The position numbers were made by a program, and so were the translations under genes. A DNA stretch of 64,000 bases from contig CAKZHC010000014.1 of NCBI GenBank assembly GCA_936920625.1, positions 1 through 64,000 of the forward strand, in the 5' to 3' direction. The stretch is from an uncultured Enterobacteriaceae bacterium (GTDB lineage: Bacteria > Pseudomonadota > Gammaproteobacteria > Enterobacterales > Enterobacteriaceae). A model generated the notes under the pieces. The model made no database searches and was not told where the DNA came from. It was given only the letters and a program-made list of their open reading frames with translations. Below are positions 19,555 through 27,673 of the stretch, piece by piece. Position 1 is the first letter of the stretch, and each line of letters starts with the position of its first letter.

Positions 19555-21282
19555 ATGGTTTCAGGAATTTTAGCATCTCCGGGTATGGCTTTTGGCAAAG
19601 CGTTACTGCTGAAAGAAGAAGAAATCATCATCAATAATAAAAAAATAACACCCATACAGGCTGAGCAAGAAATAGCACGTTTCCTGGCAGCACGTACCAG
19701 GGCCTCAGCACAACTGGAGGTTATTAAAGCCAAAGCAGCTAAAACGTTCGGTGAAGAAAAAGAGGCCATCTTTGAAGGGCACATTATGCTGCTGGAAGAT
19801 GAAGAGCTGGAGCGGGATATCATTACACTTATTCGTGAGAATCTTCTCTCTGCCGATGCCGCTGTTTTTTCTGCAATAGATGATCAGGCAAAGACACTAG
19901 AATCGCTCGATGATGAATACCTGAGAGAGCGGGCTGTTGATGTGCGCGATATTGGTAAACGGCTCCTGCAAAATATCCTTGGACTACACATTGTTGATTT
20001 AAGCGCAATTCAGGATGAAGCCATCCTGATTGCCAAAGATTTAACCCCATCCGAAACCGCACAGCTTAATCTTAACAAAGTACTGGGATTTATTACGGAT
20101 CTGGGAGGACGCACCTCTCATACTGCCATTATGGCTCGCTCACTAGAGCTGCCTGCCATTGTTGGTACTGGCAATATAACCAGTTGTGTAAATAATGGCG
20201 ATTATCTGATTCTGGACGGGGTAAATAATCAGATCCACATCAATCCTTCCGAACAGGTCGCCAACAAACTTAGAGCGGTTCAGCGTCAGTATCAGGACAA
20301 TCAAAATGAACTGGCTAAACTAAAAGATCTCCCTGCCGTCACGCTCGATGGTCATCAGGTTGAAGTCATGGCTAATATTGGCACCGTCCGTGATGCGGCC
20401 AGTGCTGACCGCAACGGCGCTGAGGGTATTGGCTTATACCGCACCGAATTTCTGTTTATGGACCGGGATGCACTGCCTGATGAAGAAGAACAATTTCAGG
20501 CCTATAAAGCAGTAGTAGAAGCGGTTGGATCTCAGTCTGTCATCGTGCGCACTATGGACATCGGTGGCGATAAAGATCTGCCCTACATGAACCTGCCGAA
20601 AGAAGAGAACCCCTTTTTGGGCTGGCGCGCAATTCGTATCGCTATGGATCGTACTGAGATTTTACATGCACAGCTGCGGGCTATTTTACGTGCCTCTGCG
20701 TTCGGAAAATTACGTATTATGTTCCCGATGGTGATCTCCGTTGAGGAAATTCGTTTTCTGAAAAATGAACTGGAATTACTTAAAGCCCAGCTACTTAATG
20801 AACGTAAAGCCTTTGACGAAAATATTGAAACTGGCATTATGATAGAAACACCTGCTTCAGCTGTAATCGCTCATCATCTGGCTAAAGAGGTTGATTTTTT
20901 TAGTATCGGTACTAATGATTTAACCCAGTATACACTGGCAGTTGATCGGGGTAACGAGATGATTTCACACCTCTACAACCCGATGTCACCTTCAGTGCTT
21001 ACGTTAATTAAACAAGTGATTGACGCCTCACATAATGCAGGGATATGGACGGGCATGTGTGGCGAGCTGGCAGGGGATGAACGTGCTACGGTTGTATTAC
21101 TGGGTATGGGTCTTGACGAATTTAGTATGAGTCCCATTTCTATTCCGCGCATCAAAAAAATCATTCGCAATACCACGTATGCAGACGCGAAGATTCTGGC
21201 GGATCAGGCATTATCTCAACCCACAGCGGAGGCATTAATCAATCTGGTCAATAAGTTCATTGAAGAGAAAATACGCTGCTGA
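19555..21282 (+). CDS. ptsI: PTS enzyme I (phosphoenolpyruvate-protein phosphotransferase)
   Basis: A 575-residue cytoplasmic protein that takes phosphate from PEP and gives it to HPr. The active histidine is in GGRTSHTAIMARSLE near residue 189. The PEP-binding region carries IGLYRTEFLFM, and the conserved cysteine lies in GMCGELAGD near residue 502. Length equals E. coli enzyme I. The ATG at 19555 follows AAGGTAAGG and gives MVSGILASPG; the upstream in-frame start at 19525 adds unrelated residues. It lies 200 bases after ptsH, unusually far, and 41 bases before crr. Confidence 0.97.
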   Translation: MVSGILASPGMAFGKALLLKEEEIIINNKKITPIQAEQEIARFLAARTRASAQLEVIKAKAAKTFGEEKEAIFEGHIMLLEDEELERDIITLIRENLLSADAAVFSAIDDQAKTLESLDDEYLRERAVDVRDIGKRLLQNILGLHIVDLSAIQDEAILIAKDLTPSETAQLNLNKVLGFITDLGGRTSHTAIMARSLELPAIVGTGNITSCVNNGDYLILDGVNNQIHINPSEQVANKLRAVQRQYQDNQNELAKLKDLPAVTLDGHQVEVMANIGTVRDAASADRNGAEGIGLYRTEFLFMDRDALPDEEEQFQAYKAVVEAVGSQSVIVRTMDIGGDKDLPYMNLPKEENPFLGWRAIRIAMDRTEILHAQLRAILRASAFGKLRIMFPMVISVEEIRFLKNELELLKAQLLNERKAFDENIETGIMIETPASAVIAHHLAKEVDFFSIGTNDLTQYTLAVDRGNEMISHLYNPMSPSVLTLIKQVIDASHNAGIWTGMCGELAGDERATVVLLGMGLDEFSMSPISIPRIKKIIRNTTYADAKILADQALSQPTAEALINLVNKFIEEKIRC

Positions 21283-21323
21283 TACATGGACGCTGACCCA
21301 AAATTACTATTTAGGAGAAAATC

Positions 21324-21827
21324 ATGGGTTTGTTTTCTAAATTTTTTGGCGATAAGTCGGATAATGCATCCGGAATCACTGAAATCGTGGCACCACTCTC
21401 TGGTGAGATTGTAGACATCGAAGAGGTTCCTGATGTGGTATTTGCCGAGAAAATCGTTGGAGATGGTATTGCAATCAAGCCATCAGGAGACAAAATAGTC
21501 GCACCGGTTGATGGCACCATCGGCAAAATTTTCGAAACTAACCATGCTTTTTCGATCGAATCCAACACCGGGATCGAGCTGTTTGTTCACTTTGGAGTTG
21601 ATACTGTAGAACTCAAAGGCGAAGGTTTCAAACGCATTGCAGCAGAAGGCCAGAAGGTCAGTAAAGGGGATGTAATCATCCAGTTTGACCTTGCTCTGCT
21701 GGAATCTAAAGCTAAATCTACTTACACGCCGGTAGTTATTTCTAATATGGATGAGATTAAAGAGCTAATCAAGATGACCGGGACCGTCGTTCAGGGAGAA
21801 ACAATCATCATCACCATCAGAAAATAG
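21324..21827 (+). CDS. crr: PTS glucose-specific EIIA (EIIA-Glc)
   Basis: A 167-residue soluble EIIA-Glc (169 in E. coli) that phosphorylates the glucose EIIBC and regulates adenylate cyclase and non-PTS permeases. The phosphorylated histidine is in VHFGVDTVEL (H89 here) and its partner histidine in NHAFSIES (H74). An AGGAG site precedes the ATG. The stop codon is TAG, useful evidence that TAG is read as stop in this genome. Confidence 0.97.
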   Translation: MGLFSKFFGDKSDNASGITEIVAPLSGEIVDIEEVPDVVFAEKIVGDGIAIKPSGDKIVAPVDGTIGKIFETNHAFSIESNTGIELFVHFGVDTVELKGEGFKRIAAEGQKVSKGDVIIQFDLALLESKAKSTYTPVVISNMDEIKELIKMTGTVVQGETIIITIRK

Positions 21828-21840
21828 CCGCTTTTAGTGC

Positions 21841-21867
21841 AAAACGGCACGCGCGACATGCCGTTTT
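21841..21867 (+). terminator. Terminator after crr
   Basis: AAAACGGCA / TGCCGTTTT with a 9-base loop, starting 13 bases after the crr stop. It ends the pts operon. Confidence 0.7.
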
Positions 21868-22104
21868 CAGGTCAGACAGCACTGCTCTCTTAGCATCATG
21901 CCTGCTTTAAAAGTGTCTGTGCCATGACACCAGTTAATAACAGTTACAGCAGTCACCGCCCCGCTTCTGGCAGACGAGCCACATACTCTATCCGGTCGAA
22001 ATACAGCAGTTAAATAAGCAATACAGCAATATTTATTCTCTGGTGTTATTGTTAGGTATACCGCCAAAAAACTACCGATACCAGATTATCGCTATAGCAT
22101 CACA
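21868..22104. other. Gap where pdxK, yfeK, yfeS and cysM lie in E. coli
   Basis: Only about 240 bases separate the crr terminator from the cysA remnant. No trace of pdxK or cysM is readable. The short minus-strand frame at 21867-22067 has no family resemblance. Confidence 0.45.
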
Positions 22105-22190
22105 TCAGACTCTTACTACCAGCGCACGCTTATGCAACCGGATAGCGCCCTGATAAAGCCGCGCCTGTTGTAACCCGCTACATACATTGT
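22105..22190 (-). pseudogene. cysA: Out-of-frame 3' remnant of cysA
   Basis: Read in a different frame from the NBD, this stretch encodes a GLQQARLYQG-like segment matching the last 25 or so residues of CysA proteins. It marks the far edge of an internal deletion in cysA. Confidence 0.6.
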
Positions 22191-22942
22191 CTCTGCTCGA
22201 ACCGGTTTCCATCAAAACGATTGACTTCACCAAGAAACTCCAGCACAAAGCGGGTAGCGGGTTCACGCCATACCTCCTCAGGCGTACCAGTCTGCTCAAT
22301 CTGGCCCTGACTCATAATAACCACACTGTCAGCTACTTCCAGCACCTCTTCCTGATCATGTGTCACAAAAACACTGGTAAAATTCAGCTCCTGATGTAAC
22401 TGACGCAGCCATTGCCGCAGATCTTTACGCACCTGCGCGTCAAGCGCAGAAAAGGGTTCATCGAGCAGCAGAATATTCGGCTTTACTGCCAATGCACGTA
22501 CCAACGCCACCCGCTGCTTTTGTCCGCCGGATAGCTGAGAGGGGTAACGTCCGGCCAGTGCTCCAAGCTGAACCATCTCCAGTAACTGCGTGACTCTCTT
22601 TTTGAGGGCAGTTGTGCCGGGACGCTTGCGCCGCGGTAACACTGTCAAACCAAATGCTACATTGTCAAACACCGTCATGTGGCGAAACAAAGCATAATGT
22701 TGAAATACAAAACCTACCTGACGATCCCGTGCGTGCAAATGGGTAACATCCCTGCCGTGAAAACGCAGCGTGCCCCGTGACCCGCTTTCCAGACCAGCAA
22801 TAATACGCAGCAACGTGGTTTTTCCTGATCCCGATGGCCCAAGCAATCCCGTCATCTTTCCGGAGGCAATATTCAGAGAAATATCCTCCAGTATTTTTGT
22901 TGCACCATAAGACTTACTGATATGATCAACTTCAATGCTCAT
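22178..22942 (-). CDS. cysA: Sulfate/thiosulfate ABC transporter ATPase CysA, C-terminal domain deleted
   Basis: The 254-residue product keeps the whole nucleotide-binding domain: Walker A GPSGSGKT (35-42), the signature LSGGQKQR, Walker B ILLLDEPFSALD, and the H-loop VFVTHDQEE. Full-length CysA is about 365 residues. After GEVNRFDGN the homology stops. The frame ends, and in another frame at about 22190-22105 the very C-terminal family segment GLQQARLY reappears. About 95 residues of the C-terminal regulatory (TOBE-like) domain have therefore been deleted and the junction is out of frame. The NBD could still drive transport if the domain is dispensable. It is downstream of cysT-cysW in one operon. 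Confidence 0.88.
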   Translation of the reverse strand: MSIEVDHISKSYGATKILEDISLNIASGKMTGLLGPSGSGKTTLLRIIAGLESGSRGTLRFHGRDVTHLHARDRQVGFVFQHYALFRHMTVFDNVAFGLTVLPRRKRPGTTALKKRVTQLLEMVQLGALAGRYPSQLSGGQKQRVALVRALAVKPNILLLDEPFSALDAQVRKDLRQWLRQLHQELNFTSVFVTHDQEEVLEVADSVVIMSQGQIEQTGTPEEVWREPATRFVLEFLGEVNRFDGNRFEQRQCM

Positions 22943-22957
22943 AATTCATCCCTCAGG

Positions 22958-23803
22958 TTATCCAGTTTCACGCTGGCGGGCCAGCCGCCACTCCAAGGCA
23001 CTTTTAAGAAACAGTGTCGCAACAGCCATTAAGGTTAAAAGTGCGGCAGCAGTAAAAGCACCAACGGTGTTATAGTCCTCGTGAAGTAATTCAATCTGTA
23101 GCGGCAGAGTATAGGTTTCACCCTGTATTGAACCCGACACTACCGACGCCGCGCCAAATTCTCCAATCGCCCGTGCGCTGGTCAGCACCAGACCGTACAA
23201 CAGCGCCCATCGGATATTAGGCAGAGTCACACGTCGAAACATCTGCCACCCGGACGCACCAAGTAATATCGCTGCTTCATCTTCACTACTGCCCTGACTG
23301 AGCATTACCGGCACCAGTTCACGCACCACGAAAGGACAGGTCACAAAAATTGTCACCATTACAATGCCAGGCCAGGAGAACATTAGCTGAATACCATGGT
23401 CATCGAACCAGCCGCCTGCCGGGCCATTTATCCCCCAGAACAGGAGATAAATTAACCCCGCAACAACGGGTGAAACGGCGAAGGGGATATCATAGAGTGT
23501 TAACAAAAGCTGGCGGCCAGGAAATGTAAAACGCGTAATAAGCCAGGCAAACATCGTACCAAAGAACAAATTGACAGGTGCGGTAATGAAAGCCACCAAC
23601 ACCGTCAGCCAGATAGCATGTAACATATCAGGATCACTGAGGTTGCTTAGGACAGGAATCAAACCACGGCTAAAAGCCTGCGCAAAAATGGTAATAAGTG
23701 GTACTGCCAATATTAGCAGAGAGAGCACCATCCCTGTTGCGATAAGGAAAATGCGCCCCGCATTTTTTTGTACAGGCGGAGCATCACCAGCTATGTAAAC
23801 CAT
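22958..23803 (-). CDS. cysW: Sulfate/thiosulfate ABC permease CysW
   Basis: A 281-residue inner-membrane permease subunit (291 in E. coli) with about six hydrophobic segments. The EAA loop, which contacts the ATPase, reads SEDEAAILLGASGWQMFRRVTLPNI. The start codon overlaps the cysT stop (ATGA), showing translational coupling. It pairs with CysT and CysA to import sulfate or thiosulfate. It appears intact. Confidence 0.94.
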   Translation of the reverse strand: MVYIAGDAPPVQKNAGRIFLIATGMVLSLLILAVPLITIFAQAFSRGLIPVLSNLSDPDMLHAIWLTVLVAFITAPVNLFFGTMFAWLITRFTFPGRQLLLTLYDIPFAVSPVVAGLIYLLFWGINGPAGGWFDDHGIQLMFSWPGIVMVTIFVTCPFVVRELVPVMLSQGSSEDEAAILLGASGWQMFRRVTLPNIRWALLYGLVLTSARAIGEFGAASVVSGSIQGETYTLPLQIELLHEDYNTVGAFTAAALLTLMAVATLFLKSALEWRLARQRETG

Positions 23804-24639
23804 CAGCGGCCCCCTATACGACGGCCAAAGTGGCTTTGCAGGATATTAATAGCAAATAGTAACAACAGCGATACTGCCAGCATCACCGAAGCAATAGCGC
23901 TTGCAGCCTGATAATCAAACTCCTGTAAACGAATAAAAATCATTAATGAGACAACTTCGCTCTTCCAGGCAATATTCCCGGCAATAAAGATAACTGCACC
24001 AAACTCACCCAGACTGCGGGTGAACGAAAGCACCGTCCCTGCCAGCAAAGCAGGCGCTATTTCTGGCAGTATCACACGCAAAAAACGCCGCATGGGTGAT
24101 GCGCCCAGAATTTCAGCAGCCTCTTCATACTCCAGCCCTGACTCCTCCAGTACTAGCTGTACAGTACGCACAACAAAGGGTAAGCCGATGAAAGCCATTG
24201 CCAGAGCAATACCCTGCCAGGTATAGGAAATTTTGAGATTGCAAAATGTGTATAACCAGTTGCCAACCCAGCCACTGGTAGAAAACAATCCGGCCAGTGT
24301 CAGGCCAGCTACTGCGGTAGGCAAAGCGAAAGGAAGATCGATTAATCCGTCCAAAAAAATACGACCGGGGAAACGGTAACGTGTCAAAATCCATGCCATC
24401 AACACACCGAAGATAGCATTGAAAACCGCCGCTACAGCGGCAGATAGCAGGGTTACTTTATAAGCGGCAATAATCTGCGGATCAGTCACCACCTGCCAGT
24501 ATTGTGCCAGTGTCATCTGTGACAACTGCATTAATAATGTGCTGAGCGGCAACAACAAAATCAGACAGATGAAAAACAGGCTGCTCCCCAGGCTCAGGCC
24601 AAACCCCGGTAAAACAGATTTATTTGCAGGAAATAACAT
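23803..24639 (-). CDS. cysU: Sulfate/thiosulfate ABC permease CysT (CysU)
   Basis: A 278-residue inner-membrane permease partner of CysW (277 in E. coli), with six helices and the EAA loop YEEAAEILGASPMRRFLRVILPEI. The first gene of the surviving cysT-cysW-cysA cluster. In E. coli the periplasmic binding-protein gene cysP precedes it directly; here no such gene is visible. Intact itself. Confidence 0.94.
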   Translation of the reverse strand: MLFPANKSVLPGFGLSLGSSLFFICLILLLPLSTLLMQLSQMTLAQYWQVVTDPQIIAAYKVTLLSAAVAAVFNAIFGVLMAWILTRYRFPGRIFLDGLIDLPFALPTAVAGLTLAGLFSTSGWVGNWLYTFCNLKISYTWQGIALAMAFIGLPFVVRTVQLVLEESGLEYEEAAEILGASPMRRFLRVILPEIAPALLAGTVLSFTRSLGEFGAVIFIAGNIAWKSEVVSLMIFIRLQEFDYQAASAIASVMLAVSLLLLFAINILQSHFGRRIGGR

Positions 24640-25258
24640 TACAGCACCACTCAGCAGCTATTTCGTCCGGATCATCCCTGCCTGCAAAACAAGTCCTCAC
24701 AATGTTATCCCTGGTTCTGCTGATCATCTCAACAAAGGTGAATAACACGATGGCGGCCATGCGCAGCCCTTTCTGTGCTCTGGTGGGCAGTTCACGAACG
24801 CAACAGCAAAGACTGCCCCCATTCTCAGATATGCAGAAACAATTGTTAAGGAAGGTGAAAGTGGCAGTCAGAGTACCAAACTGGTTATCATTTTTATTAT
24901 GCCCGGTGGCCAGCAACACTGACAGAATAGCATTTTCAGGCACCGGCAACTCATGATCTGACTTTGAGTATTCAATTGTGCCTGACGGTGAAACACGCGT
25001 GACGTCAGGCGAACGGTTAACAAGCAGCCTTACCCGGATCCAATTTATCAGCAGCCATCTGTTTACTGTGCTGCCAACACGTTTTTCAAAAATGACCAAC
25101 CGCATCTGATGCCCTAAGATTATATCTGCCAGGCTGTCAGTGTATTTATAACTGATTAAATAGTAATAGTGGTTTTATATATTCTTTCGCGATTTAAAAG
25201 CACGGAATGCTATAAGCCAGCCTTATCTTTCGGGCTGCGCCGAAGTCAGTGCTCACCC
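24640..25258. other. Gap at the expected cysP position
   Basis: The region upstream of cysT normally holds cysP (about 1 kb) and ucpA. In these 620 bases open frames exist on both strands (for example 24620-25105 minus), but their Cys-rich, low-complexity composition and lack of family motifs argue that none is real. I could not recognise a cysP fragment with confidence. Confidence 0.45.
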
Positions 25259-25852
25259 CTACCAGATGATTTGGTTAAGCTGCCAGTTTTTCAGTGTCTC
25301 GTCATCAGGCATAAGCCCCTTAGGCCCGTGCCACTGCCCGCTAAACTGATACCAGATATGCTGGCTGCCAGGTGCCCGGCACACAACATCCGTATCCTGG
25401 TTTTCATCCGCCGTATGGCAAATACCGTAAGCTTTACTGTACAATTTGCTATACAGCGTTCCTGTTGTGATACCGCCGGGGCCTCGGGCGCTATCATCCA
25501 TAACTACTACCCGGCTTACCGTTGATTGCCCAAAGATTTCCAGCTTCACCTGATTATCCTGCAACGCCTGCCAGAAAGTTACTATGCCCTTGCCATTACT
25601 CTCCTGCGCTTTACGAAGGCGGTAATTATTGTGCAGGCTGGTACTGAGGGTATCCTGCTCCATTGGCGTTAATGCAGTCAGTTCGCCAACCCCCCGATCA
25701 GTGACTAATAGTGAGTGCCCAAACCAGTTTGCGGGATTAATCTTTGACCAGCTCCAGCCTGCAAAAAGGGAGGATGAAGTCGTGGGCTCTGGTCTGGCAC
25801 AACCTGCCAGTAACATGACAATAGCCATAGACGTCCATCTGAGGAATGCCAT
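25259..25852 (-). CDS. yfeY: YfeY-like envelope lipoprotein
   Basis: A 197-residue lipoprotein. The signal peptide ends in a lipobox LLAGC at residues 14-18, followed by a periplasmic domain. The length and features such as WSWSKINPANWFG and LTPMEQDTLS match the RpoE-regulated lipoprotein YfeY of E. coli, function unknown. The ATG at 25852 has AGGAG upstream. The longer frame start at 25993 adds residues that do not fit a signal peptide. It is followed, as in E. coli, by ypeA on the same strand upstream. Confidence 0.82.
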   Translation of the reverse strand: MAFLRWTSMAIVMLLAGCARPEPTTSSSLFAGWSWSKINPANWFGHSLLVTDRGVGELTALTPMEQDTLSTSLHNNYRLRKAQESNGKGIVTFWQALQDNQVKLEIFGQSTVSRVVVMDDSARGPGGITTGTLYSKLYSKAYGICHTADENQDTDVVCRAPGSQHIWYQFSGQWHGPKGLMPDDETLKNWQLNQIIW

Positions 25853-26013
25853 GAATACTCCTGTTATATGAAAAAACTTCTCAGTATGACACGCAGAACG
25901 GTGCCCGTGTTCACTACATTCTGAGTCATAGTACATCATTATCGTACTGCAACAGAGGGCGGGAAGGAAAAGCCTGTGATCTGGCAGAATCACTTAAGGT
26001 GATTCATATTTTT

Positions 26014-26439
26014 TTAATATTCGCTATCTTCGATCAGTCGCTTACCAAGCATAATGACATCCTCCACCTCATAATCCAGCTTCTCGTAAAAACCGGCCAG
26101 TACCTGATTTTCTTCTCTCACCATTAAGTGAATTTTTGAACAGCCGCGGGCGATCAGCTTTTTTTCCAGGCGATTAATGAGCGCGTTAGCAATGCCGCGG
26201 CCCCGATAATCAGGGTGAACACCGAGATACCAGGCAGATCCTCTGTGGCCATCATAACCCCCCATCAACGTACCAACAATCTCACCAGCCACCACCGCCA
26301 CTAACAGCAGGTCCGGATCGTGGTTCATTTTACGTTCGATGTCCTTTTCGGGATCGTTCCGGGGGCGGAGCAGATTGCATCGCTCCCAGAGCATAATCAC
26401 CTCTTCAAAATCCTCCTGACGAAAAGCGCGTATTTCCAT
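26014..26439 (-). CDS. ypeA: GNAT acetyltransferase YpeA
   Basis: A 141-residue protein of the GNAT superfamily, probably cytoplasmic; the acceptor is unknown. The acetyl-CoA-binding motif is seen as YRGRGIANALINRLEKKL near residues 82-99. The start MEIRAFRQEDFEEV and the end LGKRLIEDSEY match E. coli YpeA (141 aa). The ATG is at 26439; an extension to 26481 does not match. It is divergent from hemF. The amidase gene amiA, which separates them in E. coli, is missing. Confidence 0.92.
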   Translation of the reverse strand: MEIRAFRQEDFEEVIMLWERCNLLRPRNDPEKDIERKMNHDPDLLLVAVVAGEIVGTLMGGYDGHRGSAWYLGVHPDYRGRGIANALINRLEKKLIARGCSKIHLMVREENQVLAGFYEKLDYEVEDVIMLGKRLIEDSEY

Positions 26440-26675
26440 AAATTGTGCTCTGTTTCCGATTAAACATGCTCTGATTATCACCGATTATATTCGATTCGCA
26501 AGTAAATTGTCTGGCACGAAAAACCAGCAGTTTTGACGTGAATAATCGCGCGTAAATTGTTATTATAATGCGCGCAATTGCAGCAGGAATAGTCAGTCTT
26601 TAACGCCATCTGATGCAGATACACCATTGAGCAATACATAATCGTCGTTCACTTACTTTATATAAAGCACACGCC

Positions 26676-27590
26676 ATGAATTTACCCGAGACCGAACAAG
26701 TTAAATCGTTTCTGCTGCGATTACAGGACACTATTTGTCAGCAACTCTCCAGGGAGGATGGTACCGCCGGATTTTGTGAAAATAAGTGGGACCATCGGGA
26801 TGGCGGCGGCGGTCGTAGCCGTGTATTGCGTCATGGTGCTGTCTTTGAACAGGCTGGCGTTAATTTTTCACATGTTTATGGCGAACAGCTGCCCGCCTCT
26901 GCCATCCAGCATCGTCCCGAACTGGCAGGCCGTAGTTTTGAAGCCATGGGTGTCTCTCTCGTGGTACACCCCGAAAACCCCTACATTCCCACCAGCCATG
27001 CTAACGTTCGCTTCTTTATTGCCAGCAAGCCGGGAACTGAGCCGGTATGGTGGTTTGGCGGTGGCTTTGACCTGACCCCGTTTTATGGTTTCGAAGAGGA
27101 TGCCGTACACTGGCACACCACCGCCGCACAGCTCTGCCGCCCTTTCGGGGAGGATTACTATCCCCGCTTCAAACAGTGGTGTGATGACTATTTTTATCTT
27201 AAGCATCGTGATGAGCAACGCGGCATTGGCGGGTTGTTCTTTGATGAACTCAATACACCGGATTTTAACCACTGTTTTGCTTTCACCCAGGCCGTGGGCA
27301 ACGGATATCTTGATGCCTATCTGCCGATTGTTACCCGACGCAAAACATTACCCTTTGGCGATCGCGAGCGGCAGTTCCAGCTCTACCGGCGGGGGCGTTA
27401 TGTTGAGTTTAATCTGGTGTGGGATCGTGGTACTCATTTTGGCCTGCAAACAGGCGGACGCACTGAGTCGATAATGATGTCAATGCCGCCGCTGGTGCGC
27501 TGGGAATATGATTATCAGCCGGAATCAGATACACCTGAAGCCAGGCTGTACAGCGACTTCCTGCCAGTGCGGCACTGGGTTGAATCCTGA
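26676..27590 (+). CDS. hemF: Oxygen-dependent coproporphyrinogen III oxidase
   Basis: A 304-residue cytosolic heme-pathway enzyme that uses O2 to convert coproporphyrinogen III to protoporphyrinogen IX. Highly conserved segments are present: GGGGRSRVLR, GRSFEAMGVSLVVHP, PTSHANVRFF, VWWFGGGFDLTPFY and the GRYVEFNLVWDRGT stretch. It is a few residues longer than the E. coli protein (299). It appears intact. Confidence 0.96.
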   Translation: MNLPETEQVKSFLLRLQDTICQQLSREDGTAGFCENKWDHRDGGGGRSRVLRHGAVFEQAGVNFSHVYGEQLPASAIQHRPELAGRSFEAMGVSLVVHPENPYIPTSHANVRFFIASKPGTEPVWWFGGGFDLTPFYGFEEDAVHWHTTAAQLCRPFGEDYYPRFKQWCDDYFYLKHRDEQRGIGGLFFDELNTPDFNHCFAFTQAVGNGYLDAYLPIVTRRKTLPFGDRERQFQLYRRGRYVEFNLVWDRGTHFGLQTGGRTESIMMSMPPLVRWEYDYQPESDTPEARLYSDFLPVRHWVES

Positions 27591-27673
27591 GAACAGGTTA
27601 GTGCCTGAACGCCACCTCACTGACAGTTTATTGCCTTTCAGGGACGATATCAGTCGCCCCTCCGGAACGCCGA

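Noticed and set aside
24620..25105. 161-codon minus-strand ORF as a cysP remnant or new gene
   Set aside because: Composition is rich in Cys and unlike a periplasmic binding protein; no family motif could be aligned, and other strand frames are equally open.
25169..25525. Plus-strand ORF of 118 codons
   Set aside because: It is the antisense shadow of yfeY, which has a signal peptide, lipobox and ribosome binding site.
27085..27474. 129-codon ORF inside hemF
   Set aside because: Shadow frame of a highly conserved gene.
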